Source: Liolophura sinensis (lineage: Eukaryota; Mollusca; Polyplacophora; Chitonida; Chitonidae). From it: DNA of 64,000 bases. A program made the translations under genes and the position numbers. A model generated the notes under the pieces. The model made no database searches. It was not told where the DNA came from and worked only from the letters and a program-made list of their open reading frames with translations. This document shows positions 31,493 through 43,000 of the stretch, one piece after another. The number at the start of each line of letters is the position of its first letter. The stretch's first letter is position 1. The DNA is taken from positions 95,225,805 through 95,289,804 of the forward strand of contig NC_088295.1 of assembly GCF_032854445.1 (NCBI RefSeq). The letters run 5' to 3'.

Positions 31493-32394
31493 TCCCCTTG
31501 AATGCACAGCACCAACTCACATTCACAAAGAAAATAGTGAAAAACAAATACAGCATATCAAAGACAGTCTTTAATGATTTAAATACGCAAAGTAACTCTG
31601 AAGAAACTCATTTTGACGATTTCAATATTTCGACTTTAAGTAAGTCACCCTCAGGAGAATTGTACCACTTGAGGCGCGTTTTGGCTATATATCGGGTGAG
31701 CATGAAATATGGGCCTTACTTTGACACTCAATATCTCCGAAACCCTCTTACGTCAGCTTCCAAAAATTTCCACACTCAAAAGACATTATGTCCTAAGTAT
31801 AAAGACCAAATTTTAATTTCATCCTTTAGGATTTCTGTTTATGGGACCAAAATCAAAATACGCATAAATACGCATATTCCGGACATTTCAAAATGATGTT
31901 CTGCCTTGTTTTACTTGAAAAGGTGACCAATTCCTTGTCAGCCGCAGAGAAAACCATCTTCATTCGGCAAAACTTGTACCTATCTGGCAGAGGCGTTTCT
32001 CTAAAACAGGCAATTTATCCAGACAACACTTGATTGACGCGTGCCACAAACGTGCAGCGCGCGGTCTACTCATGACACCTGACAGGTGATGCAATGTCGG
32101 TCACCGGAACGTGCGTTTTTGATTTGTTTTCATTTTAACCCTGTGTACAGACTACTCAAGTTATGGTCTTGGCAATTGGTCAGTATATGAACAAAATCAT
32201 GCCATCTGAATGCCTAAAGTTTAAAAGGGCTTGAACAAAGGATAATGGAACAATGAGCATCAAAGTACGGCCCATTTTTATACCCACCCGATATAATTGT
32301 ATACAGTAGGCTTTCAGAAGCATAATTAATAATATAAGTCTGATAATAACCATTTGTGATGTGGATTTAGTGTCAGTGGGACTGATTTAGCGGT
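31493..32394. other. Unassigned AT-rich stretch
   Basis: A plus-strand frame to 31896 (152 codons, starting inside the array) has no domain, splice context or family resemblance. Nothing else recognised. Confidence 0.4.
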
Positions 32395-32600
32395 ACATAC
32401 AGCAATGAATAGATTACTCTTTGGAGGATAATATAACATAACATGCGGCATCAGTTACCAGTCAATGGACAGACGGCAACAGACGGCATCAGTTAACAGT
32501 CAACAGCAATGAGTGCATTACTGTGTGGAGGATAATATAATTTGCGGCATCAGTTAACAGTCAACAGCAAAGAGTGCATTACTGTATGGAGGATAATATG
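32395..32600. repeat. Short repeat, three units
   Basis: Three imperfect copies around ggcatcagttaacagtcaac and ggaggataatataa, ~60-70 bp apart. Confidence 0.65.
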
Positions 32601-32907
32601 CTGAGAGCGCATTACAATTTTGTTATAGTGAGATAATGCAGGCTACATGATGACATACAATTCGTACAATTCGTTTAACAAGAATCTTTATAAATTTTTA
32701 AACATACATACATGGAAGGTACCTGAAGTCCTTAATATGTTAACGATTTCATTTGTGAGTAAATGTATAGAATATATGGCCTGAACCCGTATCATGCATG
32801 AAGATGTTGTTTACCTTAAGCTAGCCTAATATGATATACAATCACGCAGGACACTGGAGATATTAAATATTACGGCCAGTCAGTAGGCCAAGGTGCTCTA
32901 CCAGTAG

Positions 32908-33049
32908 ATTGATTGATTGGTGTTATATGCCGTACTCAAGAGTATTTCACTTATACAACGGCGATCAGCATTATGGTGGGTGGAAACCGGGCAGAGCCCG
33001 GGGGAAACCCACGACCATCCGCAGGTTTCTGCCAGACCTTCCCACTTTG
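32908..33049 (-). mobile_element. Truncated tRNA-SINE copy with target duplication
   Basis: Tail-side half of the SINE family, flanked by ccagtaga at 32900-32907 and 33050-33057. Truncated in the body at cttcccactt. Confidence 0.85.
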
Positions 33050-33376
33050 CCAGTAGACCCATATACGCAATAGTAACTATAATAAGTAAAATATATAAAA
33101 AAAGAAAATATATGGGTCTGTAGGTACTTCACGGGAGTGAGTCGCGCACCTGATCACTGAGATACCCCCAATTGTCTGTCTGTGGGTTTTATCTCCAGTA
33201 GCCAAGATAATCCAGACAAGATATTCCACAACCCGCCGTAATAGTATGACTACAGATATGGCAATAATGGACTCAATTATACACACGTACATGTTCATAC
33301 ACTACAGGACAATCACAGTCAGTCGAGAAGTTGTTTATAGTCAACAAAACATCATCTTAGACACCATGTAAGTTAC

Positions 33377-33410
33377 CTGGGGGATGATGGTAGCTTCGAC
33401 TGCATCTCTA
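33377..33410 (-). CDS. Candidate 34-bp micro-exon (copy 1)
   Basis: On the minus strand gctttctgtttcag (good acceptor) precedes 34 bases that end CCCCCAG|gtaactta (good donor). One frame reads RDAVEATIIPQ. No partner exon identified; it lies 3' of the Ig receptor stop codon and could be an alternative exon or non-coding. Low certainty. Confidence 0.25.
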
Positions 33411-33842
33411 CTGAAACAGAAAGCAATGGCGACAAATGCTGTATTTAGGTGGAATTTCGTATGGCCCTCGGCTAAGGATAAAATGGAATTCAAGTCACAG
33501 TGATATCCTAATGGACATTACACATCTCTTTTCAGTATTCCACATTATTATTCCAAGCCACTAATGTTGAGCACAATACAAGGCGAATAGAAGTGCTGAG
33601 TTAAACCCAAACACACAGAGTCTTACAGACAATCAAATATACCAGCTAGAGGAGTTTTGTCCAACAGGAGAAAGGTGTTAATATTGCAGCACGATTATTT
33701 TGTAATAAATTCCTTTCATCATTTGACGATTCTTCCCCAGCGGTGTTTACTGACATAAATAAACGTAAGATTATCAGAACTTGGCTAACCCATCTACTGC
33801 TCGCATCTATCCTCAAGATATCTTAGACACCATGTAAGTTAT

Positions 33843-33876
33843 CTGGAGGATGATGGTTCGTTTGACTGCATCTCTA
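33843..33876 (-). pseudogene. Candidate micro-exon, duplicated copy with lost donor
   Basis: The same 34-bp segment in the second duplication copy. The acceptor is kept, but the donor reads CTCCAG|ataactta, so GT has become AT. If the first copy is a real exon this one is unlikely to splice. Confidence 0.25.
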
Positions 33877-34279
33877 CTGAAACAGAAAGCCGTGGCGACA
33901 AATGCTGTACTTGGCTGGAATTTCGTATGGCCCACGGGTAATGATATAACGGAATTCAACTCACAGAGATATGCTAACTGGCATTTTGTCTAAAAGGAGA
34001 AGGATGTTAATATTCCAGCAGGATTATTTTATAATAACCCATCTACTGCTCGCATCTATCCTCAAGACAACCGACTGTAGGCCTACAGATTGCAACTGTC
34101 TACAGATGTACAAGAGTTCGGACCTGCAGAATTACTTACCAACAGCACAGGATGAGGTTGGTACATTATCCTGGACGTTATTGATAATATTTCATGTTTC
34201 CTAACAGACGAAGTAAATAAATCGTTGTTCTCAGGTCCAGTCCCTAATTCTGATAAAATATACCCTGGCTAGAAGTTGA

Positions 34280-35520
34280 GTTTAAATGGTTTATACACTC
34301 AACACGCCTCTGTATGGGTGTTTGGTTTAGTGGCTTCACGCGCCTATGTATGGGTGTTTGGTTTAGTGGCTTCACACGCCTCTGTATGGGTGTTTGGTTT
34401 AGTGGCTTCACACGCCTCTGTATGGGTGTTTGGTTTAGTGGCTTCACTCGCCTCTGTATGGGTGTTTGGTTTAGTGGCTTCACACGCCTCTGTATGGGTG
34501 TTTGGTTTAGTGGCTTCACACGCCTCTGTATGGGTGTTTGGTTTAGTGGCTTCACACGCCTCTGTATGGGTGTTTGGTTTAGTGGCTTCACACGCCTCTG
34601 TATGGGTGTTTGGTTTAGTGGCTTCACACGCCTCTGTATGGGTGTTTGGTTTAGTGGCTTCACACGCCTCTGTATGGGTGTTTGGTTTAGTGGCTTCACA
34701 CGCCTCTGTATGGGTGTTTGGTTTAGTGGCTTCACACGCCTCGGTATGAGTTAGTATGGTTTAAAGGCTCCACAAGCCACTGTATGAGTTTGTTTTGTTT
34801 AAAGGCTCCCCACGCCTCTGTATGAGTTTGTTTAGTTTAAAGGCTCCCCACGCCTCTGTATGAGTGTATGGTTAAAAGGCTCCAAATGCCTTGTGAAGCC
34901 ACTAAACCATACACCCATACAGAGGCATGTGGAGCCTCTAAACCATACACCTAAACAGAATTTGTGTGGTTTAAAGGCTCCACACGCCTCTGTGAGTGTG
35001 TATAGTTTAGAGGCTCCACGGGCCTCTGTATAGGTGTATGGTTTTAGTGGCTCCACCCGCCTCTGTATGGGTGTATGGTTTAGAGGCTCCACCCGCCTCT
35101 GTATGGGTGTATGGTTTAGTGGCTTCACACGACTCTGTATAGGTGTATGGTTTAGAGGTTCCACACGCCTCTGTATGAGTGTATGGTTTAGAGGCTCCAC
35201 AGGCCTCTGTGTGAGTTTGTGTGGTTTCAAGGCTCCACACGTCTCTGTGAGTGTGTATAGTTTAGAGGCTTCACATGCCTCTGTATGAGTGTGTATGGTT
35301 TAGAGGCTCCACACGGCCCTGTATGAGTGCATGTTTTAAAGATTCCACACGCCTCTGTATAGGTGTATGGTTTAGTGGCTCCACACACCTCTGTATAGGT
35401 GTATGGTTTAGAGGCTCCACACGCCTCTGTATAGGTGTATGGTTTAGAGGCTCCACAGGCCTCTGTATGATTTTGTATGGTTTAGCGGCTCCGTATGCTT
35501 CTGTATGAGTTTGTATGTCT
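34280..35520. repeat. 36-bp minisatellite, homogeneous then diverged
   Basis: From 34300 to ~34745 about 12 nearly identical 36-bp units (tatgggtgtttggtttagtg). From there to 35520 the related units are diverged and partly inverted (34890-34960 reads on the other strand). Both strands are open because 36 is a multiple of three; not a gene. Confidence 0.92.
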
Positions 35521-35739
35521 AAGTGTGGTATAACCAGGTAGTAGATAACACTGTATGACAAGTGATCGAAATCCATATGTGGCACAGAAGGTATTAAATG
35601 ATGTCATTCACACATAGGTCAATGTTTCTGTTTAATCCAAACCATTTATCATAATAAGGCAAAGACACATTAATATCGCGTTAATGGTTGAGAAGTAAAC
35701 AGAATTACTCACCTTAAATGGCATAATTATTTGGAATAA

Positions 35740-36030
35740 TTAGATAGCAGACAGCAGATAACAGTGACCACTGTGGTATGATCAGATAGAAGATAACAGT
35801 GACCACTGCCGTATAATCAGATAGAAGGTAACAGTCGAGGTAATCAGATAGGAGAAAAGAATGACAGCTGTAGTATAATAAGATAGCAGATAAGACGGAC
35901 AGCTGTGGTATAATCAGATAGCAGATAAGACGGACAGCTGTAGGGTAATCACCTAGAAGATAAGACTGACGACTGAGGTATAATCAGATATCAGAAAACA
36001 CTGACGGTTGGGGTTTAATTAGATGGCAGA
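35740..36030. repeat. ~36-bp minisatellite
   Basis: Seven to eight diverged units around ggtataatcagatagcagat. Confidence 0.8.
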
Positions 36031-36049
36031 TAACACTACAAGTGTGGTA

Positions 36050-36475
36050 TATCTAAGATACACCTTCCCCGTTTGCCTATCTGTTATACACCTTTCACTC
36101 TTGCTTCTCCTTTATATGCCTTCAACATTTATCTATGTATTACACACCTTCACGTCTATCCTTTTTTCCCCATGCCTTCCACGATTGTCTATCTGTTTCA
36201 TGCCTTCCACGTTTGTCTATGAATTACACACCTTCTACGTTTGCCTATGTATTACACACCTTCCACGTTTGCCTATCTGTTATATGCCTTCCATGTTTGC
36301 CTATCTGTTATATGCCTTCTGCGTTTGCCTATCTGTTTTATGCCTTTCAAGTTTGCCTATCTTTCCGCGCCTTCCACGTTTGCCTCTCTGTTTATGCATT
36401 CCACGTTTGTCTATGTATTACACCCCGTCCACGTTTGACTATCTGTTTCATGCCTCCCACATTTGTCTCTCTTTA
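36050..36475. repeat. ~27-bp pyrimidine-rich minisatellite
   Basis: About 15 units around ccacgtttgcctatctgtta. It ends ~225 bp before the Ig receptor stop codon, so it may be in or beyond the 3' UTR. Confidence 0.85.
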
Positions 36476-36700
36476 AACTTTGTAGCACATTTTTATACTG
36501 CACGTCACCATTAGCAATGCTCATATTACACCTCGGCATTACCAACGTAACCGTGGGGGTCACTCGATTCGTCGTCACGCAGAAATGGAATCAGTCCACG
36601 GAAGCCCGTTTTCATTCGATAATCTATAATTCTGGCAAGTTACAAAGTAGCCCAGTAAATACACTGAAGGTCTCCTTTCCTGATGCAGTACAAACCTGAG

Positions 36701-37032
36701 CTACGGGTCCACATTCTCGTAGCTTGAACCGTTGGTCGTTCTCACCCTTGAAACAGACACCTGGGTATTCTCGTACATGTCGTTTCTTCTTCTGATGGGC
36801 ATTTCTAATTGGTCATAGGTCTGATCACGTGACCCCTCAGGGCGGAACTGTGTTTGATTGAGAGTCTCGTAGTCATCTCTGTTTGTATCGTTGGTCGTTC
36901 TCGTAGTTGTACCAGGCAATTCAGTATTCTCGTACGTGTTGTTTCTTCCCACGACGGGCACTTGTAATTGGTCGTACGTCTGATCACGTGGTGCCACAGC
37001 ACGGGACTGGTGGAGAAACTCGTAGTTTCGTG
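36701..37032 (-). CDS. Ig receptor exon i: tyrosine-rich tail and stop
   Basis: A 332-bp last exon ending in TAG at 36701-36703. It contains YDQL, YENT, YETL, YDQL, YENT and a C-terminal YENVDP. A module of ~38 residues is tandemly duplicated: PRDQTYDQLQVP...NNTYENT and SRDQTYDQLEMP...NDMYENT, each ending RTTN. YENx is a Grb2-type SH2 site; YxxL sites are ITIM/ITAM-like but lack the hydrophobic -2 residue of a strict ITIM. The acceptor is atttacag. Confidence 0.88.
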
Positions 37033-40000
37033 CTGTAAATAACAACATGCAGCAAACCCATGAAAATTTCACGACGTATGACAGGGTGAAGTATTTGTAA
37101 AGACTGAAAACTATTTCAAGGACACTGATGGGACATTTGGATGGAAGAGTCGGGTATGTTATAACTGAATCGCAACATCGTACGTTTTACCTTTCTTTTC
37201 TAAAGCGACCGGCCCCGATAGCACAGTTCGTAGAGTGTCCGCTTTGGGAGCGATAGACCAGGGTCAATCCTGGGTCGAGTCACACCTAAGACCCTAAAGG
37301 AAGGAGTTGTAACTTCGTCGTTTGGCGTTCAGCATGAAGCGAATAGTGAAACGAATGGTTGACCCGTTTCAGTATAATGGCTTGGGCGGGGCGGCTTACT
37401 TACCTTCGGTAAGTCGTCTCCGTGAAGGAGCACTAGATAAAAGGGTGGTGGAAATCCGTCCTGTAACAGTATGCACATTACATACACTCTAAGAAATCCT
37501 TCGTCGTCATATGACTGAAAAATTGTTAAATATGACGTTAAACCCCAAGCACTCACTCAAGCACTCACTCTTTTGTAAGTCTCTATTGTGATCACAGAAA
37601 ATGTTTACCTTGACTGGCAATTGGGTCTGGTGTGTGGTCGGTATCTGTCGGGAAACTTCGGACCCGCTCGGCATTTTCTCTGATTGACGCCATATGTCTG
37701 GATAAGCAAAGAAACATAACCAATTGTAACTGCATCACTAAGACAAGCCGTGTTGGTTTTTATTCGCTTATAATACACTGCCCAAACGAATATAGACAGT
37801 ATAGTTTTAACATTGAATCCCTTGATTGTCTTAATTGTCACGATGTAAATTTTTGGAAGAGAAAAGAGAATAACATGGTGAAAAAACAATTTTTTGAGTA
37901 GAAAAAATCTTTTGTTTTACCCCCCCAGAATTTTAAAGTTGGGTCACGAGGATAAAAGTCGGAACCCAGAGTTGATTGACCAATCATAATTGCAACACTA
38001 TAGCTGTTAACTGTTGTTGCCTGCAAATTATAATATAACTTCCTGCAATCTTGGATGAATATTAACACAGTGGATGAACGAATGATTATGGCTCAACGCC
38101 AAATTATTAATACAGTGAACATTCAACCAAATAATACACTCATGGACAGACCTGTGTAAACTTATCTCAGATAAGATCCCAGCTTATCTCAGTCATCCTC
38201 ATACATGTATGTAACACTAAGTTAAGGCCTTAGGTTCTGATTCACACAGTGTATATACATGTAGCTCGCCTTAGTTCTACCCTGGCTGGGGCAAGTACAT
38301 GTACCCAAATAATACACTCATGGATAGACCTGTGTAAACTTATCTCAGATGAGATCCCAGCTTATCTCAGTCGTCCTCATACATGTATGTGACACTAAGT
38401 TAAGGCCTTAGGTTCCGATTCATACAGTGTATATACATGTAGCTCGCCTTAGTTCTACCCTGGCTGGGGCAAGTACATGTACCCAAATAATACACTCATG
38501 GACAGACCTGTGTAAACTTATCTAAGATGAGATCCCAGCTTATCTCAGTCGTCCTCATACATGAATGTGACACTAAGTTAAGGCCTTAGGTTCCGATTCA
38601 TACAGTGTATATACATGTAGCTCGCCTTAGTTCTACCCTGGCTGGGGCAAGTACATGTACCCAAATAATACACTCATGGATAGACCTGTGTAAACTTATC
38701 TCAGATGAGATATCAGCTTATCTCAGTCGTCCTCATACATGTATGTGACACTAAGTTAAGGCCTTAGGCTCTGATTCATACAGTGTATATACATGTAGCT
38801 CGCCTTAGTTCTACCCTGGCTGGGGCAAGTACATGTACCCAAATAATACACTCATGGATAGACCTGTGTAAACTTATCTCAGATGAGATATCAGCTTATC
38901 TCAGTCGTCCTCATACATGTATGTGACACTAAGTTAAGGCCTTAGGCTCTGATTCATACAGTGTATATACATGTAGCTCGCCTTAGTTCTACCCTGGCTG
39001 GGACAAGTACATGTACCCAAATAATACACTCATGGACAGACCTGTGTAAACTTATCTCAGATGAGATCCCAGCTTATCTCAGTCGTCCTTATACATGAAT
39101 GTGACACTAAGTTAAGGCCTTAGGTTCTGATTCATACAGTGTATATACATGTAGCTCGCCTTAGTTCTACCCTGGCTGGGACAAGTACATGTACCCAAAT
39201 AATACACTCATGGATAGACCTGTGTAAACTTATCTCAGATGAGATCCCAGCTTATCTCAGTCGTCCTCATACATGTATGTGACACTAGGTTAAGGCCTTA
39301 GGTTGTGATTCATACAGTGTATATACATGTAGCTCGCCTTAGTTCTACCCTGGCTACATGTACCCAAATAATACACTCATGGACAGACCTGTGTAAACTT
39401 ATCTCAGATAAGATCCCAGCTTATCTCAGTCGTCCTCATACATGTATGTGACACTAAGTTAAGGCCTTAGGTTCTGATTCATACAGTGTATATACATGTA
39501 GCTCGCCTTAGTTCTACCCTGGCTGGGGCAAGTACATGTACCCAAATAATACACTCATGGACAGACCTGTGTAAACTTATCTCAGATGAGATCCCAGCTT
39601 ATCTCAGTCGTCCTCATACATGAATGTAACACTAAGTTAAGGCCTTAGGTTCCGATTCATACAGTGTATATACATGTAGCTCGCCTTAGTTCTACCTTGG
39701 CTGGGGCAAGTACATGTACCCAAATAATACACTCATGGATAGACCTGTGTAAACTTATCTCAGATGAGATCCCAGCTTATCTCAGTCGTCCTCATACATG
39801 TATGTGACACTAAGTTAAGGCCTTAGGTTCCGATTCATACAGTGTATATACATGTAGCTCGCCTTAGTTCTACCCTGGCTGGGGCAAGTACATGTGCCCA
39901 AATAATACACTCATGGATAGACCTGTGTAAACTTATCTCAGATGAATGTCTCAAGAACTCAAGAATATTTCACTTATACGACGGCGGCCAGCATTATGGT

Positions 40001-43000
40001 GGGAGAAAACAGGGCAAAGCCCAAGGGAAACCCACGACCTTCCGCAGGTTACTGGCAGACCTTCCCACGTAGGGCTGGAGAGGAAGCTATCTCATGGTAT
40101 TTATTTATTTATTTGATTGGTGTTTTACGCCGTACTCAAGAATATTTCACTTATATGACGGCGGCCAGCATTATGGTGCGTGGAAACCGGGCAGAGCCTG
40201 GGGAAACTCACGACCATCCGCAGGTTGCTGGACAACCTTCCCACGTACGGCTATCTCATGGTAAGACCGTAGTCAGAATATGTAGTTATAACTAAGAAAC
40301 GCTCGTCTGTGGCTTCCATATTGGTTGTTTAATGGCAAAGGACCTGTGATTGATTTATATAGTAGAGTATAAACACGGGGCCCCAATTTTTTAAATCAGG
40401 GATTAAAAAGCATTTTTTCTTCCAAATGTTTTTTTCACCATATCACCTTTACTTTTTGCGCAATATTACTTTCAACATTTATTCCTGTATTTTCTGTCAA
40501 AAAGTTTATTTTCACCATGTCACTTTCACGGCTACGTACAGGACATGATCAAGCTCTATGTATATAATTGTCCACAACTTGATCTATTGGGATTTACAAG
40601 ATTCCTTTTTTTTAAATAGGTTGATCGACAGGCTGGGGAATCGTTATAACTTTTAAACTGAACATATAAAATGATCTGAAATGAAATCAAATGAACTTAC
40701 CTCTCTTCAACAACTTCCGGTGAGTCTGCATTGGAAAAAAATACCTTAATTATTTCATCGTGCCAATAATTATAGGTTGTTTGCAACTAGCTCTCGTGTC
40801 CAGTTTTAAAAACTCTTTAAGGACAAATGGCGTCCGATGGTACAGTTGCAGTAATGTATATTATTTATGCCATGTTTCATTGCTGTCTTTATACACAAGG
40901 TTAAGCGTCCTTTCTGAAAAGACAGCTGACAAACTGACATGTGTATGGAGGCACAGTGACGTTATACATGTAAAAACTGACCCGTGTATGGAGGCACAGT
41001 GACGTTGTACATGTAAAAACTGACGCGTGTATGGAGGCACAGTGACATTATACATGTAAAAACTGACGCGTGTATGGAGGCACAGTGACGTTGTACATGT
41101 AAAAACTGACGCGTGTATGGAGGCACAGTGACATTATACATGTAAAAACTGACGCGTGTATGGAGGCACAGTGGCGTTATACATGTAAATACTGACGCGT
41201 GTATGTAGGCACAGGGACGTTGTACATGTAAATAATGACCCGTGTATGGAGGCACAGTGACGTTGTACATGTAAAAACTGACGCGTGTATGGAGGCACAG
41301 TGACATTATACATGTAAAAACTGACGCGTGTATGGAGGCACAGTGGCGTTATACATGTAAATACTGACGCGTGTATGTAGGCACAGTGACGTTGTACATG
41401 TAAATACTGACCCGTGTATGGAGGCACAGTGACGTTGTACATGTAAATACTGACACGTGTATGGAGGCACAGTGGCGTTATACATGTAAATACCGACGCG
41501 TGTATGGAGGCACAGTCGCTTTATACATGTAAATACTGCACATTAGTTTAACAACAAACACATGTTATCGTAGGACTTGTGATTTTAAGACACTGACCCT
41601 TCGTCTTGTGACGCTTCAGAAAGATGACGATTCCAGCACAGATGAGCAGGACACCGACGAGACTCCCCAGAATGCCCCCCACTATGGGACCAATAATTGA
41701 CTCAGCTCTGTCTTAAACACAAACAAGAATGTTAATATACTCAGCTGTGCCTTAAACACAAACATTACTGTTAATGTACTCAACTCCGCCTAAAACACAA
41801 ACACTGTTACAATACCCAGCTCTGCATTAACCCAGCTCCATACAGCAATATTCTCTTCTGGAGTCATAGCTCATTTCTACAGGCCGTATATTAGGTCCGT
41901 GATAGAGAGAATCTTGGTACATGTAGAGCAATATTTTGTTCTGAAGTCATACCTCATTTCTACAGGCCTCTTACCCGGGTTCGTGATAGATAGAAGCATG
42001 TCACATGTACAGCAATATTCTGTTCTGAAGTAATATCTCATTTCTACAGATCTGCAGTCAAGGTCCGTGATAGGGAGAAGCGTGATACATGTACATGTAC
42101 AGTAAATATTCTGTTCTGTAGTCATATCATTTGCTACAGAGCTGTACTTCCGGTCCGTGATAGAGAGAAGCGTGGTACATAATTTTCTGCTCTGAAGTCA
42201 TGTCTCATTTCTACTGACCTGTACTCAAGGTTCGTGACAGAGAAAAGCGTGGAGTATGTACAACAATATTCTGTTCTGAAATCATATCTCATTTCCACAC
42301 GCCTGTACTCCAGATTAGTGACAGAGAGGAGCACGGTACATGTACAGCAATATTATGTTGCTAAGTCATCTCTACAGACCTGTACTCCAGATTAGTAACA
42401 GAGAGGAGCACGGTACACGTACAAGAAATTTCTGTTCTGAAATCATATCTCATCTCTACAGGTCCATAACAGAGAGGAGCATGGTACATGTACAGCAATA
42501 TTATGTTCTTAGGTCATCTCTACAGACCTGTACTCCAGATTTGTGATAGAGAGAAGCCTGATACATGTACAAGAAATTTCTGTTCTGAAATCATATCTCA
42601 TCTATACAGGTCCATAACAGGGAGGAGCATGGTACATGTAAAGCAATATTCTGTTCTGAAGTCATATCTCATCTCTACAGGTCCATAACAGAGAGGAGCA
42701 TGGTACATGTAAAGCAATATTCTGTTCTGAAGTCATATCTCATCTATACAGGTCCATAGCAGAGAGGAGCATGGTACATGTAAAGCAATATTCTGTTCTG
42801 AGTCATATCTCATCTCTACAGGTCCATAACAGAGAGGAGCATGGTGCATGTAAAGCAATATTCTGTTCTGAGTCATATCTCATCTATACAGGTCCATAAC
42901 AGAGAGGAGCATGGTACATGTAAAGCAATATTCTGTTCTGAGTCATATCTCATCTCTACAGGTCCATAGGAGAGAGGAGCATGGTACATGTAAAGCAATA

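Larger units (their letters stand above)
33350..34075. repeat. Tandem segmental duplication of ~470 bp
   Basis: cttagacaccatgtaagtta starts near 33357 and recurs near 33823. Shared blocks follow in order: gactgcatctctactgaaac, aatttcgtatggcc, gtgttaatatt-like and aacccatctactgctcgcat. The second copy is ~200 bp shorter. Each copy holds one 34-bp micro-exon candidate. Confidence 0.8.

Noticed and set aside
31438-31896. A 152-codon plus-strand gene
   Set aside because: It starts within a tandem array and shows no family features or splice context.
34244-34754. Open frames of ~150-160 codons on both strands
   Set aside because: Product of the 36-bp array; 12-residue repeats without other coding signs.
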